DNA from: Pseudomonas yangonensis
GTDB taxonomy: Bacteria > Pseudomonadota > Gammaproteobacteria > Pseudomonadales > Pseudomonadaceae
Length of the DNA: 64,000 bases
Assembly: GCF_009932725.1 (NCBI RefSeq)
Contig: NZ_BLJU01000012.1
Span: 1 to 64,000, forward strand
Direction of reading: 5' to 3'
The notes under the pieces were generated by a model. That model made no database searches and was not told the DNA's origin. It worked only from the letters and a program-made list of their open reading frames with translations. Below are positions 30,341 to 39,543 of this stretch, one piece after another (positions within the stretch are counted from its first letter, which is position 1; the number at the start of each line of letters is the position of its first letter). The position numbers were made by a program, and so were the translations under genes.

Positions 30341-33300
30341 ATGTCGGACGCACAAACACAGGACGTATTGGACAAGGCCGTCGCCGAAGGCGGCGCCTAC
30401 GAGGTGCTGCACAAGCGCCTGCAGGAGCAGGGCCAGCGCCTGCGCGGGCTGACCGAAGCGCTCAACGGCCAGCGTCTGGCCGAGTTTGGCAGCAGCCATA
30501 TGGAAGCCATCGGTCGGGTGCGCATCCGCACCGAGAACAACTGCATCGCCCGCGATATCGTCCAGGTCGGTGAATGCCTGCTGTTCGGCTACAACGTGTT
30601 CATCGGCCTGAAGAAGGAAACCAGCGTCGCCGATGTGTTCTCCCTCTACCGCCTGGTCGAGGGGCCTGAAGGCTATGACGCCGAGCCGGTGCCGCTGGAG
30701 GGCAGCTTTCTTGCCCAGGCCAGTTTCGTCGCCGACTTCAACGAGCTGTACACCTACTACAAGAACACCCGCCTGCTGCAGCTGGCCATCCGCGATGGCA
30801 AGCTGCTGGCGAGTTTCCAGATTGGCGAGCGGGTCAGCGACATCCGCGTGTTCCGCTGGTCGATCTCCACGGACGGCAAGGACGTCCGCTACATCGACAA
30901 CCGTGGCGAGCGCGATATCGCGCTGCCGGCGCCGTTCGACTTCGAGTGGCAGAAGACCTCGCGTGAAATGGTGGTCACCGGCCGCCACCCGCACATGAAT
31001 ATCCTCGACACGGTGTTCGTCGAAACCATCGGTGGCGACCTCACCATCAAGGTCGAGAACAACACCCAGGACGGTCAGGGCATCTACCGCGAAGCGGTGG
31101 TGGACAAGACCCAGTCGCTGGATGACGCGCAGATCGAATACGCCCGCCTGGGCAGCCTGATCCTGCTGAAGATACTGCCGTACCGCGAGGAGCAGTGGCG
31201 CTACCTGGTGTTCAACAGCCTGACCAACCAGGTCGAGCGCATCGACGCCATCGGCCTGGCCTGCGTACAGCTGCCGGAAGACCACGGCATCATCTTCCCT
31301 GGCGGTTATTACCTGCAGAGCGGGCAATACAAGACCTTCGAACAGCCCATGGGCGGCATGCGTTTCAAGCGTTCGGTGCGCTCGCCCAACGGCGAGGACG
31401 TGCAGTACATCTTCTACCACCCGGAAGAAGGTCGCTCGGCGCTGTTCACCTACAACATGATCAACCGCCAGCTGCACAACCCGATCTTCGGCCACGGTTA
31501 CGCGCGTCTGGAAGACGGGCGCATGGTGATCTTCGCCGCCGAGGGCAGCGAGCCGACCCGCATCCATCCGATGCAGATCTGGCAGACGCCGTTCGAGAGC
31601 GACGATTACGCCGCTCGTCAGCCGGCGCGCAGCGGCTTCTTCGGGCGTATCGGCAATGCCGAACTGGTGCGCGGTGTGTCAGACCTGCTCAACCTCAGCC
31701 GTGAGATCGACAGCCGCGAAGTGTCGGTGGCGCGCTACACCCAGCTATGCCAGAACACCCGCCGCCTGTTCGACGTCTACCACTGGCTGGGCGACGACCA
31801 GTGCGCCGAGCTGGCGCCGCTGTTGCGTGAGATCGCCGCCACTGGCGAGCTGGTGCTTGACGAATTCGAGAAGGTCGAGAGCATCCGCCAACAATCGGCG
31901 CGCGCCATGGCCGAGGCCGAAACCCGGCAGAAGAGTCTGCTCTCCGGCCTGCTGGTCGACAGCTTTGACGAGGTGCAGCACTTCGTCGAGGCGCTGGGCG
32001 CCATCACCGCGCAGCGCGGCCAGTTGCTGACCATCCGCGACTACCGCTACATCGACGTGGCGCGCATCGACGCCATGGAAGCCGAACTGCTCGAGGCGCA
32101 GGAGCGCGTGGCCACGGCCACCTCCGCCTTCCTTGCCAGTGACGCCGCGCTGCAACCCTACGTGCAGCGCCTGGGCGAACTGGATGGCCTGGCGCAGAAG
32201 GCCGAGAGCGTCACCCAGCTGAATGAGCCGCTGGCCGAGATGCAGGCCATGGCCGGCAACCTGGACATGCTGTCGAGCCTTATGGCCGGGCTCAAGATCG
32301 ACGACGCCACCCAGCGCACCGCCATCGTCGAGTCGATTTCCGAGGTCTACGCCCATCTCAACCAGGCCAAGGCGCGTGCCGAGCAGCGGCGCAAGGGCCT
32401 GGGCTCGGCCGAGACCGTGGCGCAGTTCGGCGCCCAGTTCAAACTGTTCAGTCAGGGCATCACCAACGCCCTGGCGCTGGCCCAGGACCCGGAGAAGTGC
32501 GACGAGCAGCTGTCGCGTCTGCTGGTGCAGCTCGAAGAACTGGAAAGCCAGTTCGGCGATCATGAGGAATTCCTCAGCGACATTCTCGGCAAGCGTGAAG
32601 AACTGCTGGAAACCTTCGAGTCGCACAAGCAGAGCCTGCTCGACGACCGCCAGCGACGCGCCCAGGGTGTGCTCGACGCCGCTCAGCGCATCCTCGACAG
32701 CCTGGGCCGGCGCACCGCGCGGCTGACCCAGATGGAGGAGCTCAACGCCTTCTTCGCCGCCGACCCGCTGATTCTCAAGTTGCGCGAGATGGCCGAGCGC
32801 CTGCGCGAACTGAAAGACAGCGTCAAGGCCGACGACGTCGAGGCGCGCCTCAAGGCCGCCCGCGACCAGGCGGTGCGTGCCCTGCGCGACAAGAGCGAGC
32901 TGTTCGAGGAGGGCGGCAACGTCATCAAGCTCGGCCCGCGTCACCGCTTCAGCGTCAACACCCAGGAACTCGACCTGACCCTGATGCCGCGCGGTGATCA
33001 GCTTTACCTGCACCTGACGGGCACCGATTTCCTCGAACCGCTGCACGATGAAACGCTGGAAAGCCTGCGTGATTACTGGCAGGTGTCGCTGGAGTCCGAA
33101 TCGCCCTCGCTGTACCGCGCCGAATACCTCGCCGGCCTGGTGCTCGACGCCGCCGTGGCCGGCCGTGAAGGCCTCACCCTCGATCTGCTCAAGACCCACC
33201 TGGCGCAGCCGGAAACCCTGACTCGTTTGATTCGCGACTTCGCCGCGCCGCGCTACAAGGATGGCTTTGAAAAGGGCATCCACGACCACGACGCGGCGCT

Positions 33301-35581
33301 GATCCTCACTCAACTGCTGCCGCTGCGCGAAAGCGCCGGGCTGCTGCGCTACGCGCCGGCCGCGCGCGGTTTCGCCGCGCTGTTCTGGAACCGCTGGGGG
33401 CAGGACATCGAGGCCGAGCTGTGGCCCGAGCGCGCGCGCAGCAGCCTGCACCTGCGTCAGCTGTTCGGCAGCGAGAACGGCGTGCAGCGCCTGCGCGACG
33501 AGATCGACGCGGCCATGCAGCGCTTCCTCGCTCAGCATCCGTTGCCGGTGGACGCCGCGCAGCGTCAGGCGGCGGCCGCCTATCTGGTGGAGGAGCTGGC
33601 GGCCAAGCCGGTCGAATTCAGCTTCAGCAAGTACGCCCGGCAACTGCTCGACACCCTGCAGCAGCGCATGCAGGCCAGCCATGTGTGGGACGACTACCGC
33701 GCCGCGCTGGACAACCTGCGTGGCCGCCCGGTGCAGCGCTGGTCGCTGGCGCAGACCTGGTTCGACGGCCTGTGCGCGCAGGACGCGGCCATGAATGAGC
33801 TGGCCGACTACGTGCCCGAGGCGATCGCCGTCAGCCTGCTGGATGACGAATTTCCGCGGCGTTTCACCGAGGTCGATCTGCGTTTCACTGTCAGCGGCCT
33901 GCTTGGCGATCATCCGCGTGTGCCGAACGGTACGCTGCTGCTGGCCATCGACGATTATTTCGCGCGCCTGCAGCAACACCTGAATCATTTCGTGCCGCAG
34001 CTGCAGCGCTACCAGGCGCTGCGCCAGGAAGTCATCAACCGCGAGCGCGACGCGCTGCGCCTGAGCGAATTCAAACCGCGTCCGCTGTCGTCCTTCGTGC
34101 GCAACAAGCTGATCAACGACGTGTACCTGGGCTTCATCGGCGACAACCTGGCCAAGCAGATGGGCACCGCCGGCGAGAACAAGCGCACCGACCTGATGGG
34201 CCTGTTGATGCTCATCTCGCCGCCCGGCTACGGCAAGACCACGCTGATGGAATACGTGGCCCATCGCCTCGGCCTGATCTTCATGAAGGTCAACGGCCCG
34301 GCGCTCGGTCACGAAGTGCGTTCGGTGGATCCTGCGCAGGCGCCGGACGCCACCTCGCGTCAGGAGCTGGAAAAGCTCAACCTGGCGCTGGAGATGGGCA
34401 ACAACGTGATGCTCTACGTCGACGACATCCAGCACACGCACCCCGAGTTCCTGCAGAAGTTCATCTCGCTGTGCGACGGCACGCGGCGCATCGAAGGCGT
34501 GTGGAAGGGCAAGACCAAGACCTACGACATGCGCGGCAAGAAGTTCTGCGTGGTGATGAGCGGCAACCCGTACACCGAGTCCGGCGACGTGTTCAAGATT
34601 CCCGACATGCTCGCCAACCGCGCCGACATCTACAACCTCGGCGACACTCTGGGCGGCATGCAGGAAGCCTTCGCGCTGTCCTACATCGAAAACAGCCTGA
34701 CTTCCAACCCGGTGCTGGCGCCGCTGGCCACCCGTGACATGGCCGACGTCTACCGCTTCGTCGCCAAGGCCGAGGGCAAGCCGTTCTCCGCCAACGAGCT
34801 GAGCCACACCTACAGCGCCGCCGAGATCAACGAGATCACCGCCACCCTGCAGCGCCTGATGCAGGTGCGCGATGTGGTCGGCCGGGTCAACCAGCAGTAC
34901 ATCGTCAGCGCCGCCCAGGCCGACAGCTACCGCACCGAGCCGCCGTTCAAGCTGCAGGGCAGCTACCGCAACATGAACAAGATGGCCGAGAAGATCAGCT
35001 CGGTGATGAACGACGCCGAGCTGCTGCAACTGATCGCCGACCACTACCAGGGCGAGTCGCAACTGCTCACCACCGGCGCCGAGGAGAACCTGCTCAAGCT
35101 CGCCGAGCTGCGCGGCAACATGACGCCCGAGCAGGCCGAGCGCTGGGCGCAGATCAAGCGCGATTTCATGCGCAACAAGGCCATGGGCGGTAGCGATACG
35201 GATGTTGGTGGGCGCGTGGTGGCGCAGCTCAACGACCTGGTCGAGAGCGTGCGCGGCCTGGGCGCTGCCGGCAAGCCGGCCAGCGAGGCGCCGGGCATCC
35301 CCTGGGAGCAGTTGCTGGCCGGGCTGGATAATCTGGGCAGGCTGCGCCCGCAGGTGGAGGTGGTTGCGCCGCCACAGCCGGGCACGCAAAAATTGCTCGA
35401 AAGCCTGGCCGATAGCCTGGAAAACAGCTTCCTGCCGCTGATCAGAGCGATGGACAAGAAGATCGACATCGATTTGCGCACGCACAACCGCATGCTGGAA
35501 ATCTCCACCCAGCTGCGTGATCTCGGCACGCTGCTCGGCCACGAGCAGCGCAGCGATGCCGCGGACGACGAGGCGCCGTGA
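30341..35581 (+). CDS. Giant coiled-coil AAA+ ATPase (often annotated DNA repair ATPase)
   Basis: A 1746-residue protein. Residues 1-460 are beta-rich and could be a propeller-like domain; 470-900 are long helices (EELESQFGDHEEFLSDILGK region, coiled coil); about 900-1240 is mixed helical; 1270-1600 is an AAA+ module with Walker A GYGKTT (Lys1299), Walker B YVDDIQ (Asp1361/Asp1362) and sensor-1 Asn1409 in MSGNP. The tail is helical and acidic. Databases often call such proteins DNA repair ATPase without direct evidence. CAGGAAGAA precedes the ATG, and the last four bases overlap the rhomboid gene. Probably the energy-consuming component of the cluster; substrate unknown. Confidence 0.85.
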   Translation: MSDAQTQDVLDKAVAEGGAYEVLHKRLQEQGQRLRGLTEALNGQRLAEFGSSHMEAIGRVRIRTENNCIARDIVQVGECLLFGYNVFIGLKKETSVADVFSLYRLVEGPEGYDAEPVPLEGSFLAQASFVADFNELYTYYKNTRLLQLAIRDGKLLASFQIGERVSDIRVFRWSISTDGKDVRYIDNRGERDIALPAPFDFEWQKTSREMVVTGRHPHMNILDTVFVETIGGDLTIKVENNTQDGQGIYREAVVDKTQSLDDAQIEYARLGSLILLKILPYREEQWRYLVFNSLTNQVERIDAIGLACVQLPEDHGIIFPGGYYLQSGQYKTFEQPMGGMRFKRSVRSPNGEDVQYIFYHPEEGRSALFTYNMINRQLHNPIFGHGYARLEDGRMVIFAAEGSEPTRIHPMQIWQTPFESDDYAARQPARSGFFGRIGNAELVRGVSDLLNLSREIDSREVSVARYTQLCQNTRRLFDVYHWLGDDQCAELAPLLREIAATGELVLDEFEKVESIRQQSARAMAEAETRQKSLLSGLLVDSFDEVQHFVEALGAITAQRGQLLTIRDYRYIDVARIDAMEAELLEAQERVATATSAFLASDAALQPYVQRLGELDGLAQKAESVTQLNEPLAEMQAMAGNLDMLSSLMAGLKIDDATQRTAIVESISEVYAHLNQAKARAEQRRKGLGSAETVAQFGAQFKLFSQGITNALALAQDPEKCDEQLSRLLVQLEELESQFGDHEEFLSDILGKREELLETFESHKQSLLDDRQRRAQGVLDAAQRILDSLGRRTARLTQMEELNAFFAADPLILKLREMAERLRELKDSVKADDVEARLKAARDQAVRALRDKSELFEEGGNVIKLGPRHRFSVNTQELDLTLMPRGDQLYLHLTGTDFLEPLHDETLESLRDYWQVSLESESPSLYRAEYLAGLVLDAAVAGREGLTLDLLKTHLAQPETLTRLIRDFAAPRYKDGFEKGIHDHDAALILTQLLPLRESAGLLRYAPAARGFAALFWNRWGQDIEAELWPERARSSLHLRQLFGSENGVQRLRDEIDAAMQRFLAQHPLPVDAAQRQAAAAYLVEELAAKPVEFSFSKYARQLLDTLQQRMQASHVWDDYRAALDNLRGRPVQRWSLAQTWFDGLCAQDAAMNELADYVPEAIAVSLLDDEFPRRFTEVDLRFTVSGLLGDHPRVPNGTLLLAIDDYFARLQQHLNHFVPQLQRYQALRQEVINRERDALRLSEFKPRPLSSFVRNKLINDVYLGFIGDNLAKQMGTAGENKRTDLMGLLMLISPPGYGKTTLMEYVAHRLGLIFMKVNGPALGHEVRSVDPAQAPDATSRQELEKLNLALEMGNNVMLYVDDIQHTHPEFLQKFISLCDGTRRIEGVWKGKTKTYDMRGKKFCVVMSGNPYTESGDVFKIPDMLANRADIYNLGDTLGGMQEAFALSYIENSLTSNPVLAPLATRDMADVYRFVAKAEGKPFSANELSHTYSAAEINEITATLQRLMQVRDVVGRVNQQYIVSAAQADSYRTEPPFKLQGSYRNMNKMAEKISSVMNDAELLQLIADHYQGESQLLTTGAEENLLKLAELRGNMTPEQAERWAQIKRDFMRNKAMGGSDTDVGGRVVAQLNDLVESVRGLGAAGKPASEAPGIPWEQLLAGLDNLGRLRPQVEVVAPPQPGTQKLLESLADSLENSFLPLIRAMDKKIDIDLRTHNRMLEISTQLRDLGTLLGHEQRSDAADDEAP

Positions 35582-36129
35582 GGCGAGGCTGGCTGGTCGA
35601 GTTACGCCCGCTGATCGTGATCAGCGGCGCGATGCTGCTGGTGCAACTGGTCAATGGCGCCCTCGGCGGCGCCTTGAATTTCTGGGGCCTGGTGCCCCGG
35701 CATATCGAGGCACTGCCGGGCATTTTCCTTGCGCCCTGGCTGCACGGCAGTTGGGCGCATCTGCTCGGCAACCTCAGCGGCCTGCTGGTGCTCGGTTCTC
35801 TGGTGCTGCTGCGCTCGCGCCGCGATTTCTTCTTCGCCAGTGCCTTCATCATCCTTGGCAGCGGGACGCTGGTCTGGCTGTTAGGTCGTACCGGCCTGCA
35901 TGTCGGCGCCAGCGGCTGGCTGTTCGGCTTCTGGGGGCTGTTGCTGGCGCGGGCCTGGTTCGAGCGCAGCCTGCTCGACCTGTTGCTGGCGGTGCTGGTG
36001 TTCTTCCTCTACGGCGGCTGGTTCTTCGGCCTGCTGCCGCGTGCCGGCGTTTCCTTCGAATACCACTTGGCGGGAGCTTTCTGCGGTGTGCTGTACGCCG
36101 CGCTGACTCGTCGCCGCATTCAACGATGA
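35578..36129 (+). CDS. Rhomboid-family intramembrane serine protease
   Basis: A 183-residue membrane protein with about six hydrophobic segments and the rhomboid catalytic dyad: Ser112 in GASG (VGASGWLFG) and His163 in EYHLAG. The HGSWAHLLGN segment supplies the conserved His/Asn of the second helix. It is therefore predicted active, cleaving a transmembrane substrate. Starts at a GTG overlapping the ATPase stop, which implies translational coupling. A rhomboid in this operon suggests regulated release of a membrane-anchored partner; the substrate is unknown. Confidence 0.87.
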   Translation: MRRGWLVELRPLIVISGAMLLVQLVNGALGGALNFWGLVPRHIEALPGIFLAPWLHGSWAHLLGNLSGLLVLGSLVLLRSRRDFFFASAFIILGSGTLVWLLGRTGLHVGASGWLFGFWGLLLARAWFERSLLDLLLAVLVFFLYGGWFFGLLPRAGVSFEYHLAGAFCGVLYAALTRRRIQR

Positions 36130-36142
36130 AAAGGGACTTTTA

Positions 36143-36832
36143 ATGGATTTCAACCGCCTCGATCAGCAACTGCGCGACAGCCTGGCCGACCTGCGTCTGA
36201 GCAACGAGGAACGCGACGAGCTGCGCCAGCTGGGCAGCGAGCTGAGCACTGACCAGGTGCGTTTCATGCGCAACCGCGCCTTCGCCCTGGCCCGTGAGCT
36301 GATGCGCGAGCCGGCCAACGTCGAACCGGTGCTGAAGTGGCTGGAGCAGGTGATCAAGACCCTCGACAGCGCCGGCAGCGCGCCGCGCGTGGAACATGCC
36401 AGCGCCCACTTCAGTCCGGGCGAGAGCTGCCGGCGCAAGATTCGCGAGCTGTGCCGCCAGGCGCGCAGCAGCGTGGATATCTGCGTCTACACCATCTCCG
36501 ACGATCAACTCAGCGAGGAAGTGCTCGCCTGTCATCAGCGTGGTATCGCCGTGCGGGTGATCAGCGACAATGAAAAGCAGTTCGACGAAGGCAGCGACAT
36601 TCAGTGGCTGCGCGACAAGGGCGTGCCGCTGCGCATCGACGCCGGCCCCTTCCACATGCACCACAAGTTCGCCCTGTTCGACGGGCGCCTGCTGCTCAAC
36701 GGCAGCTTCAACTGGACGCGCAGTGCCACCACCAGCAACGAGGAAAACCTGCTGGTAATCGACCATCCGCAGCTGGTCGCGGCTTATTCCCGTGAATTCG
36801 ACGCGCTCTGGGCGCGCTACGCAGGCAACTGA
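36143..36832 (+). CDS. Single-HKD phospholipase D-type protein (probable nuclease)
   Basis: A 229-residue protein with one HKD motif: His173-x-Lys175 and Asp180 in HHKFALFD, followed by NGSFNWT. One motif per chain is typical of the Nuc/mitoPLD group, which dimerise to build one active site and are mostly nucleases. Residues 1-85 form a separate helical N-terminal region (LDQQLRDSLADLRLSNEERDEL). No signal peptide, so cytoplasmic. The gene lies 13 bp after the rhomboid and shares one base (TGATG) with the helicase gene, indicating tight coupling with a nucleic-acid enzyme. Confidence 0.87.
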   Translation: MDFNRLDQQLRDSLADLRLSNEERDELRQLGSELSTDQVRFMRNRAFALARELMREPANVEPVLKWLEQVIKTLDSAGSAPRVEHASAHFSPGESCRRKIRELCRQARSSVDICVYTISDDQLSEEVLACHQRGIAVRVISDNEKQFDEGSDIQWLRDKGVPLRIDAGPFHMHHKFALFDGRLLLNGSFNWTRSATTSNEENLLVIDHPQLVAAYSREFDALWARYAGN

Positions 36833-39543
36833 TGGAGCACCCTCACGCGCGCCAGCTGCTCGGCTTCTATCGCAGTTGCTACCTGGCCGACAGCCGCGAT
36901 CTGGATCTGGACAACCTGAGCAAGCTGCCCGCCAATCGCTGGGCCTGGCTCGATGGGCGCGAGGAGCTGGCCAGCGGCGGCATGCCGCTGCTGCCATTGG
37001 CGGCCGAGCTGGGCCGCAACCTGGCCGAGGCGCAGGCGCTCTATCAACGCGAACTGCAACTGGTCTACGGCGTGCTGCCGATCTGTGGCCGGCTGCAAGT
37101 GGAAAGCGGTGCTGCGCAGGCGATCTGCGGCCCGTTGTTCTATTACGAGGCCAGTCTGCAGGCGACGGCCGACGGGCAGAGCCAGATGCTCGCCATCGAC
37201 GTGCAGCGCGCCCATGGCAACTGGCGGCTGCTGCGCCGTCTGTTCGATGAGAGCGGCAACGATAGCCTCGATGATCTGCCGCTGCCGGCCGGCATACTGG
37301 ACGCTGCCTCGCTGGGGCAGCTGCTGGCCTGGGTAGAGCGCAATACGCAGGTGGGCGAGGTCAGCGAAGCCGCAGGCTTCCCGCTGTTGGCAGAGGCCGA
37401 TACCTTGGCCAAGGCTCAGCGTCGCCGCAGCCTGTCGCTGCAGTCCGGTGCCTTCGTCGCCCTGGTGCCGCGCGGCAGCGGCAGTCGCGGTATCGCCCAT
37501 GAGCTGCAGCTGCTGCAGGAGGCCGAGCAGCTTTCGCCGGCCTTGTTGCAGCTGCTCGGTGAAGTGCCTGCCTTGCAGTCCACGGGCTCGATCAGCGCGC
37601 CGCAGCGCCTGCCGGCGCAACTCAGCGCGGCCCAATGCCGGGCGTTGGCCAATGCCGCGCGCTATCCGCTGAGCCAGGTTTCCGGCCCGCCCGGTACCGG
37701 CAAGAGCTACAGCCTGGCGGCCCTGGCGCTGGATCGCTACCTGCAGGGCGAGAGCGTGCTGCTGGTCAGCCGCAGCGTACAGGCGGTGCGGGTCATCGCG
37801 CACAAACTGCGCGAGGATTTCGGCCTGCGTGACGGCGTGCTCGAAGGCGATGGCCAGAGCCTGCGCCAGGCCCTGCGCGAGCGTCTGCAGCGCATGCTGC
37901 AGGGCGAGATTCCGGAGGTCTCCGAGCAGCTCGAGGCGCGTCAGCGCAGCGAGCTGGAGGTGCTGACCCAGGCCGAGCGGCGCCTCTCGGCGGACTTCCG
38001 CAAGCGCTGCGAGCAGGCCGTGCGCTGGAGCCGTCTCTTGTTGCGCGCCGAACGCGGCAGCCTGGCCTTCTGGCAGCGCTGGCTGCAGGTGCCCTGGGTG
38101 CGCAAACGGGTTGGTGCCAGCGTACGCCCCTGGGCGTTGCTGGACGAGCTGCGCGATGGCCAGCGGCGCCGGCAGTTGCTCAGTCGCGAACACCTCAACA
38201 GCCATCGCAGCCTGGCGCTCAAACGTCTGTTGATGACCGACCGTGGGCTGTTCGTGCGCTACAACCAGGCCATTCGCGCGCGCAACTCGCAGCGCCAGTT
38301 GGCCTTGTTCGAGGATATCGACCCGGCGCGCCTGCTGGCCGCCTTCCCGATCTGGGTGGTGACGCTGGACGAGCTGCACCGGCTGTTGCCGCTGCGCCCG
38401 GAACTGTTCGACGTAATGGTGATGGACGAGGCGACCCAGTGCGACATCGCCTCGGCGCTGCCGGCCTTCCAGCGCTGCAAACGCGCCGTGGTCACCGGCG
38501 ACGCGCGTCAGCTGCGGCACATTTCCTTTCTTTCCCGTGTACGCGAAACGCAACTGCTGCAGCGTGCCGGTCTGCAGGCCGAAGAGCGAGAGGCCTGGAG
38601 CTACCGAGACAATAGCGTGCTGGACCTGGTCGGCCTGCAACTGGCCAGCCAGGACGCCGTGGTGTTTCTCGACGAACACTTTCGCAGCCGCCCGGCGCTG
38701 ATCCGTTTCAGCAACGAATTGTTCTACGACCGGCGTCTGCGAGTGATGAAGGAGCGCCCTGGCTTCGATGCCTGCGACAGCCTGCAGTTGCTGCGCATCG
38801 AGGGTCGGCGTGGGCGCAATGGTGTCAACGAGGCGGAAGTGGAGCGGGTGCTGGCACTGATCACGGCGCATCTGGCCGAGTACCTAGGCAGCCCGCTGAA
38901 ACCCAGCATCGGCGTGCTGTCACCGTTTCGCGATCAGGTCGAACGCATCCGCGCGCGCATCGGCGAAACCCTGCCGCTGGAGCAATTGCGCGAGTTCCGC
39001 CTGCTGGTGGATACGCCCTATGGATTCCAGGGCGAGGAGCGCGACCTGATGATCCTCAGCTTCGCCATCGATAGCGAGTCGAGCCAGGCTGCGGCCTATC
39101 TGAATCGCGCCGACCTGTTCAACGTCGCCATCACCCGCGCCCGCGAGCGCCAGGTGTTGCTGTTCAGTGGCGACGAGCGCCACCTGCCGGCCACGCACCT
39201 GCTACGTCGTTATCTGGAGTACCTCGAGAAGCCCGGTGCGATCTGGCAACCCGGTGCCACCGACGCGGCGCGGCAGACGCTATGCGAAGCGCTGCAGGCC
39301 CGCGGCGTCAGCGTCTGGAACCACTATCCGCTGGCTGGCCAGGTACTGGACCTGTTCTGCCGCCGTGGCGACAAATGCCTGGCCATCGACCTGATCGGCT
39401 TTCCGGGGGAGGGCGAGGGCTTCCTCGAGCTGGAGCGCTATCTGGTGCTGACGCGCGCCGGTCTGGAAACCCTGCCGCTGAGCTACGGCCTCTGGCGCGA
39501 GGCCCCGCAGCAGGCGTTGGAGGCGATACTGGCGCGGCTTTAG
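36832..39543 (+). CDS. Superfamily 1 (UPF1/Dna2-like) helicase with nuclease-like C-terminal domain
   Basis: A 903-residue protein. Residues 1-270 are unassigned. Walker A GPPGTGKS (Lys291), Walker B MDEATQ (Asp532-Glu533), DEHFRS, DTPYGFQGEERD and NVAITRAR (about 764-771) are SF1 UPF1-like helicase motifs. Residues about 805-903 resemble the restriction-endonuclease-like domain found at the end of many such helicases: VWNHYPLAGQVLDLFC (Asp840) then CLAIDLIG (Asp853). The usual E-x-K is I-D-L here, so the nuclease may be degenerate. Last gene of the cluster; its stop overlaps the convergent TPR gene. Confidence 0.87.
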   Translation: MEHPHARQLLGFYRSCYLADSRDLDLDNLSKLPANRWAWLDGREELASGGMPLLPLAAELGRNLAEAQALYQRELQLVYGVLPICGRLQVESGAAQAICGPLFYYEASLQATADGQSQMLAIDVQRAHGNWRLLRRLFDESGNDSLDDLPLPAGILDAASLGQLLAWVERNTQVGEVSEAAGFPLLAEADTLAKAQRRRSLSLQSGAFVALVPRGSGSRGIAHELQLLQEAEQLSPALLQLLGEVPALQSTGSISAPQRLPAQLSAAQCRALANAARYPLSQVSGPPGTGKSYSLAALALDRYLQGESVLLVSRSVQAVRVIAHKLREDFGLRDGVLEGDGQSLRQALRERLQRMLQGEIPEVSEQLEARQRSELEVLTQAERRLSADFRKRCEQAVRWSRLLLRAERGSLAFWQRWLQVPWVRKRVGASVRPWALLDELRDGQRRRQLLSREHLNSHRSLALKRLLMTDRGLFVRYNQAIRARNSQRQLALFEDIDPARLLAAFPIWVVTLDELHRLLPLRPELFDVMVMDEATQCDIASALPAFQRCKRAVVTGDARQLRHISFLSRVRETQLLQRAGLQAEEREAWSYRDNSVLDLVGLQLASQDAVVFLDEHFRSRPALIRFSNELFYDRRLRVMKERPGFDACDSLQLLRIEGRRGRNGVNEAEVERVLALITAHLAEYLGSPLKPSIGVLSPFRDQVERIRARIGETLPLEQLREFRLLVDTPYGFQGEERDLMILSFAIDSESSQAAAYLNRADLFNVAITRARERQVLLFSGDERHLPATHLLRRYLEYLEKPGAIWQPGATDAARQTLCEALQARGVSVWNHYPLAGQVLDLFCRRGDKCLAIDLIGFPGEGEGFLELERYLVLTRAGLETLPLSYGLWREAPQQALEAILARL

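Noticed and set aside
31745..35542. A 1265-codon open frame on the minus strand opposite the giant ATPase gene
   Set aside because: Low-complexity Gln/Leu/His-rich translation typical of antisense frames in high-GC DNA; the plus strand carries clear ATPase motifs.
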